DNA of 64,000 bases from Terana coerulea (lineage: Eukaryota; Basidiomycota; Agaricomycetes; Polyporales; Phanerochaetaceae): the NCBI GenBank assembly GCA_024811115.1, contig JAKOGH010000776.1, positions 248,001 through 312,000 on the forward strand. The letters run 5' to 3'. This document shows, in pieces, positions 35,053 through 45,242 of the stretch. Below the pieces are notes generated by a model that saw only the letters and a program-made list of their open reading frames with translations, did not search any database and was not told the origin of the DNA. A program made the position numbers and the translations under genes. Position 1 is the stretch's first letter; each line of letters begins with the position of its first letter.

Positions 35053-35105
35053 AGAGAGTCGCACACACGCACGCACACATGGCCATATCAGAGATATCTT
35101 GGACA
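35053..35105. repeat. CA/CG-rich 3'-flank block behind copy 4
   Basis: GCACACACGCACGCACACAT, then GGCCATATCAGAGATATCTT; about 100-150 bp past the stop of copy 4. Confidence 0.65.
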
Positions 35106-35202
35106 TAGCGAGCTGATCATAAAATCCTTTCTGCACTTCGCGTTTACCATTACATGCTAGAAATCCACCTATCCGAGATTGTGAAACATGTACCCAAGAC
35201 CT

Positions 35203-35783
35203 TTAGGCAGGCGGCTGCTGGGTCGGAGATGTATTACGGACGCAAGTACAGCCTTTGCAGCGCGGGTCCTCCGCCTCAAACGCCGCTTTGCATACTGTGT
35301 TACCCTGTACGTCTTGGGAGATGATGCAAGGGTAACGAGCCATGCTGCCCAGGCAATCATCTCTGGTGCACCCATCGCCGCCCAAAACACATGGAAAGTT
35401 ATCTTCATCGGGACCGCCTGTCCCCTGCCCTTGTGCAGGTGCTGCATGCAAGTTATTGGTCAGCACATTTATGATTTGGTCCACTGTACTTTGTTCGCAG
35501 ACTTACTGGTGCTGTAAGCGCACGCCGCAGCTGCCGTTGAGTGGCTGACATCCCCCGGCATTCCTTGGCCGGCACTAGTGTTGGACGACGACGACGCCCC
35601 TGCGACTCACGAGTGGGGGCCATACACGACAAGTATAGTGAGATAGAGTATTTACCTGCGTGCTGCCTCATTAAGGCTTGGAGGTTCGGTACATCAAGAT
35701 ACCCGCCGGCAGGCTTGTCGACTGGCACCTGCGGTGCTGACCGCAGCGGCCAAAAATGCGATGAGAGCGACGAGTCTGAACAT
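35203..35783 (-). pseudogene. Small secreted cysteine-rich protein, array copy 4, frameshifted in exon 1
   Basis: Exons as in its neighbours: complement(35656..35783), (35507..35599), (35203..35441). Signal peptide FRLVALIAFLAAAVSTAGA and, one frame over, GGYLDVPNLQALMRQH. Exon 1 is 128 nt where copies 1 and 2 have 127: one extra base at about 35720-35724, just after the signal peptide, would end translation early. The rest (GMPGDVSHS linker, eight-Cys domain ending CKGCTCVRN) is intact. Either a recent pseudogene or a base error in the assembly. Confidence 0.75.
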
Positions 35784-35850
35784 ATTGCGTCAGTGGGGTT
35801 GTGTGGCAGCCCTGCGTGTGTATCTGGCCAAGAGGTGGTGGCACGTCTCT

Positions 35851-35924
35851 CCATATAACCTTTTCAGAATCAAGTGGAGACCGCAGAGTCCAATCTGGGA
35901 TGCATGGTGCAGGACCGTTTCTGG
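35851..35924 (-). promoter_or_regulatory. Promoter of array copy 4
   Basis: TATATGG TATA element at 35851-35860, about 68 bp before the ATG; CCATGCATCC at 35898-35907. The third motif is diverged (35912-35924). Confidence 0.55.
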
Positions 35925-36000
35925 CATACGCAACTCCTGTGAACGGATGGCTGCCAACGTCTGCCTTCCGGCATTCATGCCGTGTGATTCCTTCTCATAG

Positions 36001-36080
36001 GTTCATATTGAGTATCACGGGCCAGGGGCGCTGAAATTAGGTCGAAAGCTTCTGGAGGAATGGAGTCAGCTGTCCCGGAT
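36001..36080 (-). repeat. Distal promoter block, array copy 4
   Basis: Shares GGGGCGCTGAAATTAGGTCG and GAATGGAGTCAGCTGTCC with the other array copies; marks the outer edge of the duplicated unit. Confidence 0.6.
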
Positions 36081-36782
36081 CGACGCGTCTAGAGTGAGTA
36101 GCAGTCATGACTAGTACTGTGGAATGGTGTCAGCTAGTTGTGAATTAAGACAACAGACTCGCTGACACCTATCCCGCATCAAACTTACCAAGCTAATGAT
36201 GTGCTCGAGATTTGAATGAAACGCTATATAGAACGGTATGACTGGGAGACTCTGTCTGAAACGAACGAAGGCGGAGCAGAGAGCGCACCGGCAGGCGCCC
36301 GGAGGCTCGGGAGACTCAACAGGCGGCAATCACCGACGCCACAAAGGGAGATTTTCCAACCGTGTGACCCGGGGCCGTCATGAATTCCAGTTCCGATTTA
36401 CACCTGCAATATTCTCTATGAAAATAAAAGTAAGCTACTATGCTCATTGTATGTACACAGCATATCAACATGGCTAACACTCATGTTCAATGAGTGCGGC
36501 CCGACAGTTCTGCGGCAATCATGGACTCTCACCGACAACCGGCAGGCGGTCGGGAGAATCGGGCAATAAACGACAGGCGCAGGCTTACGGCGAGTATGCT
36601 ATGGGTAATGCGCACGGGGTTGCGAGCTAGGCGGCGCCGACTACGACGACCGGCTTCTCTGAAACCAAAACACAAGTTCGAAAGCCGTCCTCATCCGCTC
36701 TTTTGACGCCCTGCTCTCGGCTTTTATTCGTGCGCTGCGATGTTGTCGTCACTCCCTAGCTTGCCGCACTACAACAACGACA
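36081..36782. other. Spacer between secreted-protein array and thioesterase genes
   Basis: No coding frame supported. It presumably carries the promoter of the plus-strand thioesterase-like gene. Confidence 0.4.
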
Positions 36783-38001
36783 ATGGCACCACTGTACCAG
36801 GCTATTAACGCAGAGCTGTCTCAGAAACATGAAGGTGCAGGAGGACAGACGGTGTATTGTGGCGACGTCGATATAGGGTGGACGATATTGTCGTGAGTAC
36901 CTTCCAGACTTGCGCGTGTTGATCTGAATGTGACTGACCTTCTAATCCGGCAAAGGGTTCCATGTGGAGGTATGCACTTTATGACATTTTAAGCCTGCGA
37001 CTGACCTTGATGTAGGATATGTCCTCGGGCTTGCCTTAGAATCCGCAATGAAGTCTCAGATGTCCTCGCCATATCCCGACCCTATACACGTCACAGCACA
37101 CTTTCTCAAGTCTGCTGTCGTTGGGCCATACGAAGTGCATCTCAGAGACTTGAAAACAGGACGAGACTTCAAGCATATCTCTGCCAAGTTTATTCAGAAC
37201 GTACGAGTCTCTCGGCTGTGTTGATTGCCCTGTTTGCGTACTGACACGTGTCATACAGAACGAGGAGAAGCTGCTCATACAAATGATTTTCGGGAAGCTC
37301 ACTTCTCCGGACAATTCGCTCGGCCCCAAGTGTGCAACTTTGGTGCCTCCGTCACCACATGCCGTCCGCACGCCTTTGCAAACGCATCCATCCGAGTGCC
37401 AGGAGTGGGAGCCTTTCAAATGGTCGCGATGGAATTTCCGAGACAAAATCCGTATTGCCGCCGATCCTCTCTTCGTCGAACGTCGCAAGAGCCCCCAGCA
37501 GGGGCTGGAATGGGGAGACTACATCACCCTGCGCGATCCGAGCGAGCGCCTGGCCCCGCTAATGCTTCCTCTCCTGGCGGACTGCTTCGAATCGTACCCA
37601 ACACTTCTACCCACCTTGGGGGACCCCAGAATGTATGTCCTTCAGATATCGGTTTGTGCTACGGCGTCGCTAACAGAGGGCATAGCTGGCTTCCCACTAT
37701 GGTCATGACTCTGGAGTTCAAGTTCCCGATCCCCAGACCTTCCGACCCAAAGACTTCGCAGCGGACAGTGGCTGTATACACGAGGTCCAGGTTCGTCAAC
37801 GATCCTAGCCAACGCCATGACTGTTACGTCGAAGTTTGGACTGCACCATCGGATATCGGTGATAAACCACGGCCGTTAGGAGAGGATTGGAGAGAGGATC
37901 AGAGATGTCTCGCCGTCTCGTCGCAGATGGCCCTTCTAGTTCCTGCCTCTGTCAACCACAAAAGGGCGCCGCTGCGTGCAAACTATGATTTGTTGATATA
38001 A
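36783..38001 (+). CDS. Thioesterase-like (double hot-dog, TesB type) protein
   Basis: Family of acyl-CoA thioesterase-like proteins that may hydrolyse acyl-CoA; substrate unknown. Exons: 36783..36892, 36956..36969, 37016..37200, 37259..37632, 37677..38001; 335 residues. The first hot-dog unit has VPCGGYVLGLALESAM, PDPIHVTAHFL and GPYEVHLRDLKTGRDFKHIS, typical for this family; the second has TMVMTLEFKFPIP and CYVEVWTAPSD, ending in SSQMALLVP. Exon 2 is a 14-nt microexon inside the PCGG motif. The same gene structure is repeated in the paralog at 39081. No organelle signal is obvious. Confidence 0.82.
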
Positions 38002-39080
38002 GGGTTATATAACGCGCTGATATACCGATACAAAACCGGACAGCTATATGGTGGTAATATGGTACGGCGAAGTCAGCTGTGCGTGGCAGTCAGGCCTGGA
38101 CCCGATGGCCGCCATCGCAGGCGCTACAAAGCAGGTTATGCGCCTCGCACTCGACTTGGCCGACTCGAAATCAACTCCCGAATCTGGTCACTGGCAGTAG
38201 TGCGACGACATCATCTTTTCTCTGCTTACCCTCTTCTTATCCTCGTACCATCCCCTTCGTCTTCCTGCCCGCATCCTTATACCCTCTCCGAAGTTCCTGC
38301 CAGTGCTGTGGCCACCGCTTTAATCTTACCTGATCTCCTCTCACTCAAGCTTGGTCCCCGTCACCATGGCCACCAATCATGCGCTCCTTTTCCGTGCGCT
38401 TTACTTTGGCCATTCACGTCTTACATCTCAAATGCTCTTTTGCTTTGTCTCTGAAGTGCTGCTCCATAATATCATATATGCACCCGACCCAGACATTCTC
38501 ACCTGGTCTCTTTCTCGCGCTCATCTTCGCTCGCTCCCGACGTGGTCTTGGCACTGATGCTCCTTCATTATTATATCAAACCTGTCTCTCCCGCGGGCTC
38601 TCTTTGGCCTACGTGCATCCCTCTTTATACTTACTACTATGCTCTTTTTACCCCTCACTTGCCTTTGTCATATGCAGGGACCTTCCTCAATATTCTGCCA
38701 ATATAAACTCCTCTGCCCTCTGAGTCTGTGCTCATCACTTGCTCCACAGTATGAGCGTACGAGCACTGGGCCGAGCCCTTCTTGCCGGAGCGCAGCGAGG
38801 CGTCTCTTGTATGAGTGATGATGAATGATGGTAATATATGAATAATATATGAATGATGATGATGTTAATATATGAGTGATGAGGATCATGATCATGATTA
38901 GACTACGTCTGCAACTAGCCAATGAGCCAGGTGCATCCCATGTGAATCTAACGTTTGATGGCCGACTAGAACGGCTTTGACGCCACCCTTTTCCTGCCTT
39001 CTCATAAACCGTCATGCCTTCAGGGCGGGCGGACGCGATGTCTAGACAGGACCCCTACAGAGACAAGTGCAACGACAGCC
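38002..39080. other. Spacer between the tandem thioesterase genes
   Basis: Holds a CT-rich tract (about 38215-38300) followed by ACCATGG at about 38366 and two overlapping open frames of 68-114 codons without motifs, plus a low-complexity AT-rich repeat. No gene supported. Confidence 0.4.
38808..38905. repeat. Low-complexity GATGA/ATATATGA repeat
   Basis: Imperfect repeats of ATGATG and AATATATGA with GATCATGATCATGATT at the end. A simple-sequence tract between the tandem paralogs. Confidence 0.7.
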
Positions 39081-40288
39081 ATGGCCCCTCTACATCAGGC
39101 AATCAACGCTGAGCGGGTAACAGGAAGCATGGCGGACGGCGAGGAGACAGTGTACGGCGGAGACGTTGACAAAGAGTGGACGGTCTTGACGTGCGCACTA
39201 TTCAGATTTGTGCATCTTAGAACTGTTATAGCTAACGTCGTTGTCTAATTGAAGGGCACCACATGGAGGTGCATATATCTTGCTTACGCTGAGACTGTGG
39301 CTAATTTTACTGCAGGATATGTTTTCGGGCTCGCATTAGAATGCGCGATAATGTACCAGACATCCACACCGCATCCTGACCCCATACACATTACTACGCA
39401 CTTCCTGAGATCGGCTAGTGTGGGCCCGTACGAAGTACACTTTAGAGACCTAAAGACAGGCCGAGACTTCAAACACATCTCTGCCAAGTTCATCCAGAAC
39501 GTTCGTACATTCCAGCTTCCTGAGTTGTCTCGCTCAACACGTTCACATATTCTTCCCAGAATGAGGAAAAGCTTCTCATCCAGATGATATTTGGCAAGCT
39601 TGTAGCTCAAGAAGGCTCACATGGTCCCAATTACAAGACTATCGAGCCTCCGTCACCGAACGCTGTTCGCACACCTATACAAACACTCCCGTCCGAATGC
39701 CAGGGCAATGTGCAGTACAAGCGGGGAGGGTGGAATTTTCGGGATAGGCTCCTCATAGCTTCCGATCCTCTTTTATGGAACGGCGAAAGTCGCCTCAACA
39801 GGGAATGGAGTGGGGAGACTACATGACTCTACGCGACCCCGAAGAACATCTCACACCTTCGAAGCTTGCGTTCTTCGCGGATAGCTTTATGTCATATCCT
39901 CCGCTCCTGCCGAACTTTGAGCCAAACGTGTGCGTCTGCTGTTCCCCCTCCATTCACGACAACGCAGCTGACATGGGATACAGATGGCTCCCTACCATAG
40001 TCATGACGCTCGAGTTCAAGTTCCCAATCCCGAAGCCCTCTGACCCGAATACTTCTCAGCGCACGGTGGCCATTTATACGCAATCAAAGTTCGTCAACGA
40101 CCCTGAACCAACGCCATGATTGCTACGTCGAAGTCTGGACCGCGCCGTCGGATGTCGGCGACAAGACAGCACTGCCGGGCGCGGACTGGAGGGAGAACCA
40201 AAGGTGTTTGGCCGTGTCGTCCCAGATGGCGGTTGTGGTTCCTGTATCAGTGAGCTATAAGAAGGGCGGTGCTAAGCCCAAACTCTGA
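39081..40288 (+). pseudogene. Thioesterase-like paralog with two frame breaks
   Basis: Tandem copy of the gene at 36783. Exons by homology: 39081..39190, 39255..39268, 39316..39500, 39560..39929, 39984..40288; the first three exon lengths equal those of the paralog (110, 14, 185 nt). Shared blocks: APHGGYVFGLALECA, PDPIHITTHFL, GPYEVHFRDLKTGRDFKHIS, NEEKLLIQMIFGKL, WLPTIVMTLEFKFPIPKP, CYVEVWTAPSDVGDK. One base is missing in the T run at 39771-39774 and one is extra at about 40105-40109; both cause early stops. All splice sites remain good, so decay is very recent or the breaks are base errors. Confidence 0.75.
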
Positions 40289-40640
40289 CATCCGCCCTCA
40301 AGAGTGTGCTCCAGGCCGCGAGGACAGTGTAGGCTCAAGATGGTGCATATCGTTCATTTATAGGATATAATTCGTCCCGAAAATCCAATTTTAAGCTGGA
40401 TTGTTGGACTCTATGGCGAGCGTACGAGCGAGTGCTGGTCAGTGTAAGTAAATCGACCATGAAGGTCGTGAGCAAGCCCATGTTCGCGCATGGGCGCCTG
40501 AAACACCTCAGGCTTGCCTTCAACTGCCTTCAAGCTTTCGCGTGGCCATCCTCCACGTTCAGAACATACAGGTGCTACCTCGCACAGCTCTTGCGACACC
40601 TTTGAGGACAACTTAGCATCTCAATCCAAGTCAAATTGTC
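40289..40640. other. Spacer upstream of CTNNBL1
   Basis: No coding frame supported; the presumed CTNNBL1 promoter. Confidence 0.4.
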
Positions 40641-43061
40641 ATGGATATTGACAAGCTGTTCAAAGTAAGCCTAACCTTGGTGCTTCGCACTCGGTCATTG
40701 ACTTGGAGTTCTGTTCAGGTGCCCAAGTTGCCAGTAGGCAGCAACAAGCGGCGTATGCCAGACATGCCTACGCCAGACATGCTCAAGAAGATGAAGATGG
40801 ACGTGTCCTCCGGACCCTCTTCAGAGGTTGCGTCGACAAGCTCGCATAACGGCGCGTCGTCCGAGTCCGACCGAGGAAAGTCACGCGCAGCCAGAGTCGA
40901 GGATGTGGATGAGGATATGGAGGACGACGTGGACCGTGACTTCGCACCGGGTGGAGATGCAGATTACTTTGCGGAAGAGGACGAAGAGGGCAGGTTCTAC
41001 GGTGGAGGTCTATCGTCGGAGCAGAAGGAGATTCTGAACATCTTCGACAAGGATGTCGTCGAAGGCATCAATGAGGACGTACGTGACCATAGTTATCTGA
41101 TTACGAACAAGTTTGACATGTCATAGCTAGAGGAGATGAATCTGCCTGCTGTTCGTAGGCTGCTGCTACGATTTGAGAGGGCAGAAAAGAAGAACCAGGA
41201 TCAACGCTCCAAATACCCAGATGATCCTACAAAGTGCGTCCATCCCTCTTAATATCTGGTACCATATTAACAACGCTATAGATTCATAGACTCCGAAGCT
41301 GACCTCGACTTGGCCCTGAAATCCTTACTCCCTCTCGCCCAGTCCCCTGTCCTCGCATACCCCGAACTGGTGTCCTCTGGAGCTATCGCGCGGTTAATTG
41401 GACTGCTCAGCCACGAGAATCCAGACATCGTCATTGACGTAGTTGAAGTCATCCACGAACTCACAGATGAAGACGTTGGTGAGGCCAATGGTGACGAGGA
41501 GGAGGAAGGCAAAGCGGAGGAAGCTCTGAAGACTCTTATGGAGGGTCTGGTGGGTCTGTACCGTGGTAATTTTGTTGGCAAATGTACCAATGACGCTCTA
41601 AACAGCTCGAGAACTCCATTTTGGAGCTTCTGGTCGACAACCTGAAGCGCCTGAACGAAACCGAGGAGTCAGACAGACAGGGCGTCTTCCACATATTGGG
41701 TACAGTCTACTGTTCTCCTCTTTGGTAATTAGCTTACATCGGTGTCAGCTATCTTTGAGAACTTCGTCGGATTCAATGCGGAGCTCTCAACACTACTCGT
41801 TTCGAAGACGACACTCTTGACTTGGCTACTAACACGCATACAGTCGAAGACGCATGACGAGAACCGGGGCTATGCGGCGGAGCTTCTCTCCATTGTTCTG
41901 CAAATGAACCGAGAGAACCGACTCATCCTGGCAAAACATGACGGCATCGAGGCGATGCTGAAAGTATTATCCGTGAGTACTTCGTGCCTCTCCTCGCCAA
42001 ACGGCAAGCACACTCACACCTAGATACTCAGCAATATCGAAAACGTGATCCAGTCGACCCAGACGAAGCCGAATTCATGGAGAATGTGTTCGACTCTTTG
42101 TGCTCCGCCTTGGGTGAGCAGGAGAACAAGAAACTGTTCCTCGATAGCGAGGGTATAGATTTAATGGTGCTCATGCTCAAGTAAGACCTTTACCTTATGG
42201 CCTATTATGTGCTGATAATAGTCCAGAGAGAAGAAACAATCACGGTCCAGATCGATAAAGGTCCTTGACTACTCCATGTCAGGCCCGGCCGGGACATCAT
42301 GCTGTGAGACTTTCGTCGACGCACTTGGTTTGAAGAGCCTTTTCTCCACCTTCATGGCTAAGGTAACACACGTCTCCACGGTCTTGCTAAAGACAACAGG
42401 CTGAAATTTAACGCTGACAGGCCTCGAAGAAGAGCAAGACCCAGACCGAAGACATATCGCATACGCTAGGCATTGTGAGCTCGTTGTTCTCCAACCTTGC
42501 CTCGGATTCGCCCGCGCGCATACGTCTACTGGCGAAGTTCGTTGAGAATACATACGAGAAGGCCGACAAGCTCCTCGAGATTCGCGACGCGGCGCAAGGT
42601 CGCTTGCAGGAGGTGGAAAAGGAGATTGAGCAGGAGAAGCAGGTGAGGCTGCTGAGAAGTGTTCGAAGTTGAACATTGCTAAATGGGTACTCCGTAGGAG
42701 CTGAAGGAGGAAGGAGGGGAGCTTGACGAGGATGCTGAAGACACATGGTATCTTCGCAGGTTAGATGGTGGCCTGTTTACGTTGCAAACAGTCGACTACA
42801 TATTAGCTTGGGTTGCTATGGAAGACGATGGGGTAAGCTCTCTCTTACTGCATGCACGAGCATATACTGAATATCGGCCATTAGATTCGCGCTCACTTGC
42901 AGCAAATGCTTGGAAGGAAGAACCAGTCTCTGAAAGACATTGTCAAGACTCTGCTACGACACCATGACAGCATCGACGATGTTGACTCAGCAACGAAAGA
43001 CGACGAGGCATCACAAAAGGAGATTTTGGAGCATCTCATTCAATTCCTGGATGCCTGCTAA
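40641..43061 (+). CDS. CTNNBL1: Beta-catenin-like protein 1 (CTNNBL1)
   Basis: Armadillo-type nuclear protein associated with the Prp19/CDC5L spliceosome complex. Exons: 40641..40664, 40719..41078, 41127..41233, 41282..41549, 41606..41699, 41749..41972, 42032..42180, 42227..42362, 42421..42642, 42698..42832, 42885..43061; 631 residues. The N-terminus has a basic cluster (SNKRR) and an acidic stretch, then conserved blocks FIDSEADLDLALKSL, LVSSGAIARLIGLLSHEN, GYAAELLSIVLQMN, QYRKRDPVDPDEAEFMEN, ENKKLFLDSEGIDLM and DYILAWVAMED. Every exon phase closes exactly, so this copy looks intact. It converges on UTP15 with 70 bp between stop codons. Confidence 0.94.
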
Positions 43062-43131
43062 AAGGAGGCTGACGCCTACATGTAATATATGCTGTAATGT
43101 ACTTTCCGGTGGCTCGAATCACCACTACGAA

Positions 43132-44996
43132 CTATGACACCGATGTGAGAGCTGCGGATGCAAAGAGCATGTCAAGCGCCCCTCTGGCCTTGACGAGCTC
43201 CTGCTGGAATCGTAGTTCTGCTGCGACCTTTTTGCGTAAGCGTAGGAAGAGGGTATCTATGAGCGGCGATTGTCCAAGGACGGGTGTGTACATGTCTACC
43301 AGGTGCGAGGTCAGGCGGAGGTTAGAGGTGATAGTGTGAGACCACATACCAATGACGACACTCGAGATGTCGCAAACCATCTCGCCGAAGCGAGGGTCAG
43401 CAACATGCTTGAGCAGTAATCGTAGGATAGGCTCTAGCAGAACATCATCACGACCTGCCAAAGCCGTTCGCAAGCCATCCTGGTGTATTAACTCTTGGAT
43501 AAGGGAGAACGCGGTCGTCGGTGGTACTTGCTGCAGGGAACTACGTGAAAACCTGCCAGCGCGAAAGTATGAGAGGTCGCTCACCTTTCGCAGCACTGAG
43601 TCCAACGCAGCAGAGTACTGGAAGCTTTTCAGAATCGGTCGTACTCCTTCAGTCGCTTCTTCCGTTTGGTTTCCACTCGGAACTCGTCTACATCTCCTAT
43701 AGGTTTTGACTTCTGCTTTGACTTGACGTGCCCCAGGCCTATCGAGGGCAGGTTTCCCAGGAAAGACTCGTACGCGCCAGTGCGCAGGGCTGCGGGCGAG
43801 AAACAAGTCATTGGTAGAAGTCTCCGACGCTTTTGTTTGCCGTCTCCGCACTGACAATGTGCCATCGGACATGCCTGCCGCAATGTGAGTATCGTCAGGC
43901 TGAGGTACTTGATTCAATACAGCGCATGTACTGAGCAATGAAAAGCGACACATACCGATACCGCCAGACAAAGGATAGGTGCTGGGTACCGCATGGTGTG
44001 TACAACCTTGTACGTGCCAACATCGTAGACCTTCACCATCTGGTCCAAACCGCCGGTCAGAACTCGGTTTGTTGAGCCGTTGAATGCCAACGCAGTGATT
44101 GTCTTCTGGTGATTTGATATGGCACGCGTACACCTGCCACCTGCCACCAAATCCCATACGCGCAATATGGGCCCTGCAGACGACAAAGCGGCCGTCCCGG
44201 ACGGAAACATGAGGACCTGCTCGACGGGTGCCGTGTTCTGTCCGCCACCTTCTCCAGAGCTACTACCCATGGTCATTTCGCACTCGCCCGTTCTTGCGTC
44301 GAATAACCGCACCGTGGCGTCGTATGAACCCGTGAGGATAAGGTTGGGGTTCGAAGGTGCGACTTGGCCTGAACGAACGTAGTCGGTGTGGTCGGTGAAG
44401 GTAGTGATCTCGGTCTGGGATGGCACGTCCCAGAGTTTCACGGTAGTGTCATCAGAGCATGAGAGGATTTGTGTGTGGTCGGAGGGAGAGAATTTCGTGA
44501 CATGCACGGGTTGCTTGTGCGAATCAAGGGTACGAAGAATTGCTCGAGAATTTATATCGAAGACCTGGTGAAGGCGAAGGTTCCGTCAGCCCTTCGGGTT
44601 CTCAAGTTTTCACAATAACAATGAGGCCTCTGTCCGCAATCTCAAAAACCCCGCGCTGAAGACAATGAAGCATACACTCACCTGGATCAAGCCAGTGTCA
44701 TCTCCGGCAACTACGAGCTTTCCGTCCCCTCTGACATGCCCGCTCCGCGCAACGTCTTTGAAGCGAGAGATAGTCTTCGTGACCTTCTGCGTTCTTGGTG
44801 CGTAAATTTGTACTCGAGTAGCTGCTGTCACAGCATACCGATGTGGTTTATTCGGGGAGAAGTGTACAGAGGTGACGGGGGCGTATTCCTTGATGAAGAC
44901 AGGATATTTGAACTGGCGCCAGTATCTGCTCTCTGCGTTATGCTTGGTTGGCGCAGGTCGTGCGTGCCTCTGCACGACGACTGGTTTATAGTCCAT
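43132..44996 (-). CDS. UTP15: U3 snoRNP protein UTP15
   Basis: WD40 protein of the small-subunit processome (t-UTP/UtpA) needed for 18S rRNA maturation in the nucleolus. Exons: complement(44682..44996), (43956..44564), (43585..43899), (43350..43530), (43132..43295); 527 residues. The WD40 propeller occupies about residues 35-330 (ILSCSDDTTVKLWDV, LILTGSYDATVRLFDA, VLTGGLDQMVKVYDV, HIAAGMSDGTLSVRRR); the C-terminal UTP15 domain has ALIQELIH-like and LLLKHVADPRF, MYTPVLGQSPLIDTLF. Within exon 3 the conserved reading leaves the main frame at an extra base near 43800 and returns at a missing base near 43632; the main frame stays open between them but gives unrelated residues. Divergent from TCTP. 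Confidence 0.93.
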
Positions 44997-45242
44997 CGCT
45001 GGGCTTCAGCTTGAGCTCGTCGTCGCAAATGATGAGCAGGCGCTCGTGAATGACTGTCTCCCAAAGAGGCAAGAGCAAGATTTTTTGATGTGTCACACGC
45101 GGGTGATAAGCCGATCGATGGTGTAAGCGCCGTAGAATAATATTCGAGATTCAAAAGTTGGCAGCTGCACCCTTGCCTCTGCCCACCGTCACCTTCGCCC
45201 TTTCTCTTTCCCCTCTTCTTTCTTTATCCCTAAAACCTCAAG
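44997..45242. promoter_or_regulatory. Shared divergent promoter UTP15 / TCTP, with pyrimidine-rich TCTP leader
   Basis: Only 246 bp separate the two start codons. Just before the TCTP ATG lies a C/T-rich stretch (about 45193-45230), typical of highly expressed filamentous-fungal genes and reminiscent of the 5'TOP tract of animal TCTP mRNA. Confidence 0.55.

Noticed and set aside
38808..38905. ATGATG-type repeats as a CRISPR-like or satellite array
   Set aside because: Units are short, irregular and without spacers; it is simple-sequence DNA in a eukaryotic genome.
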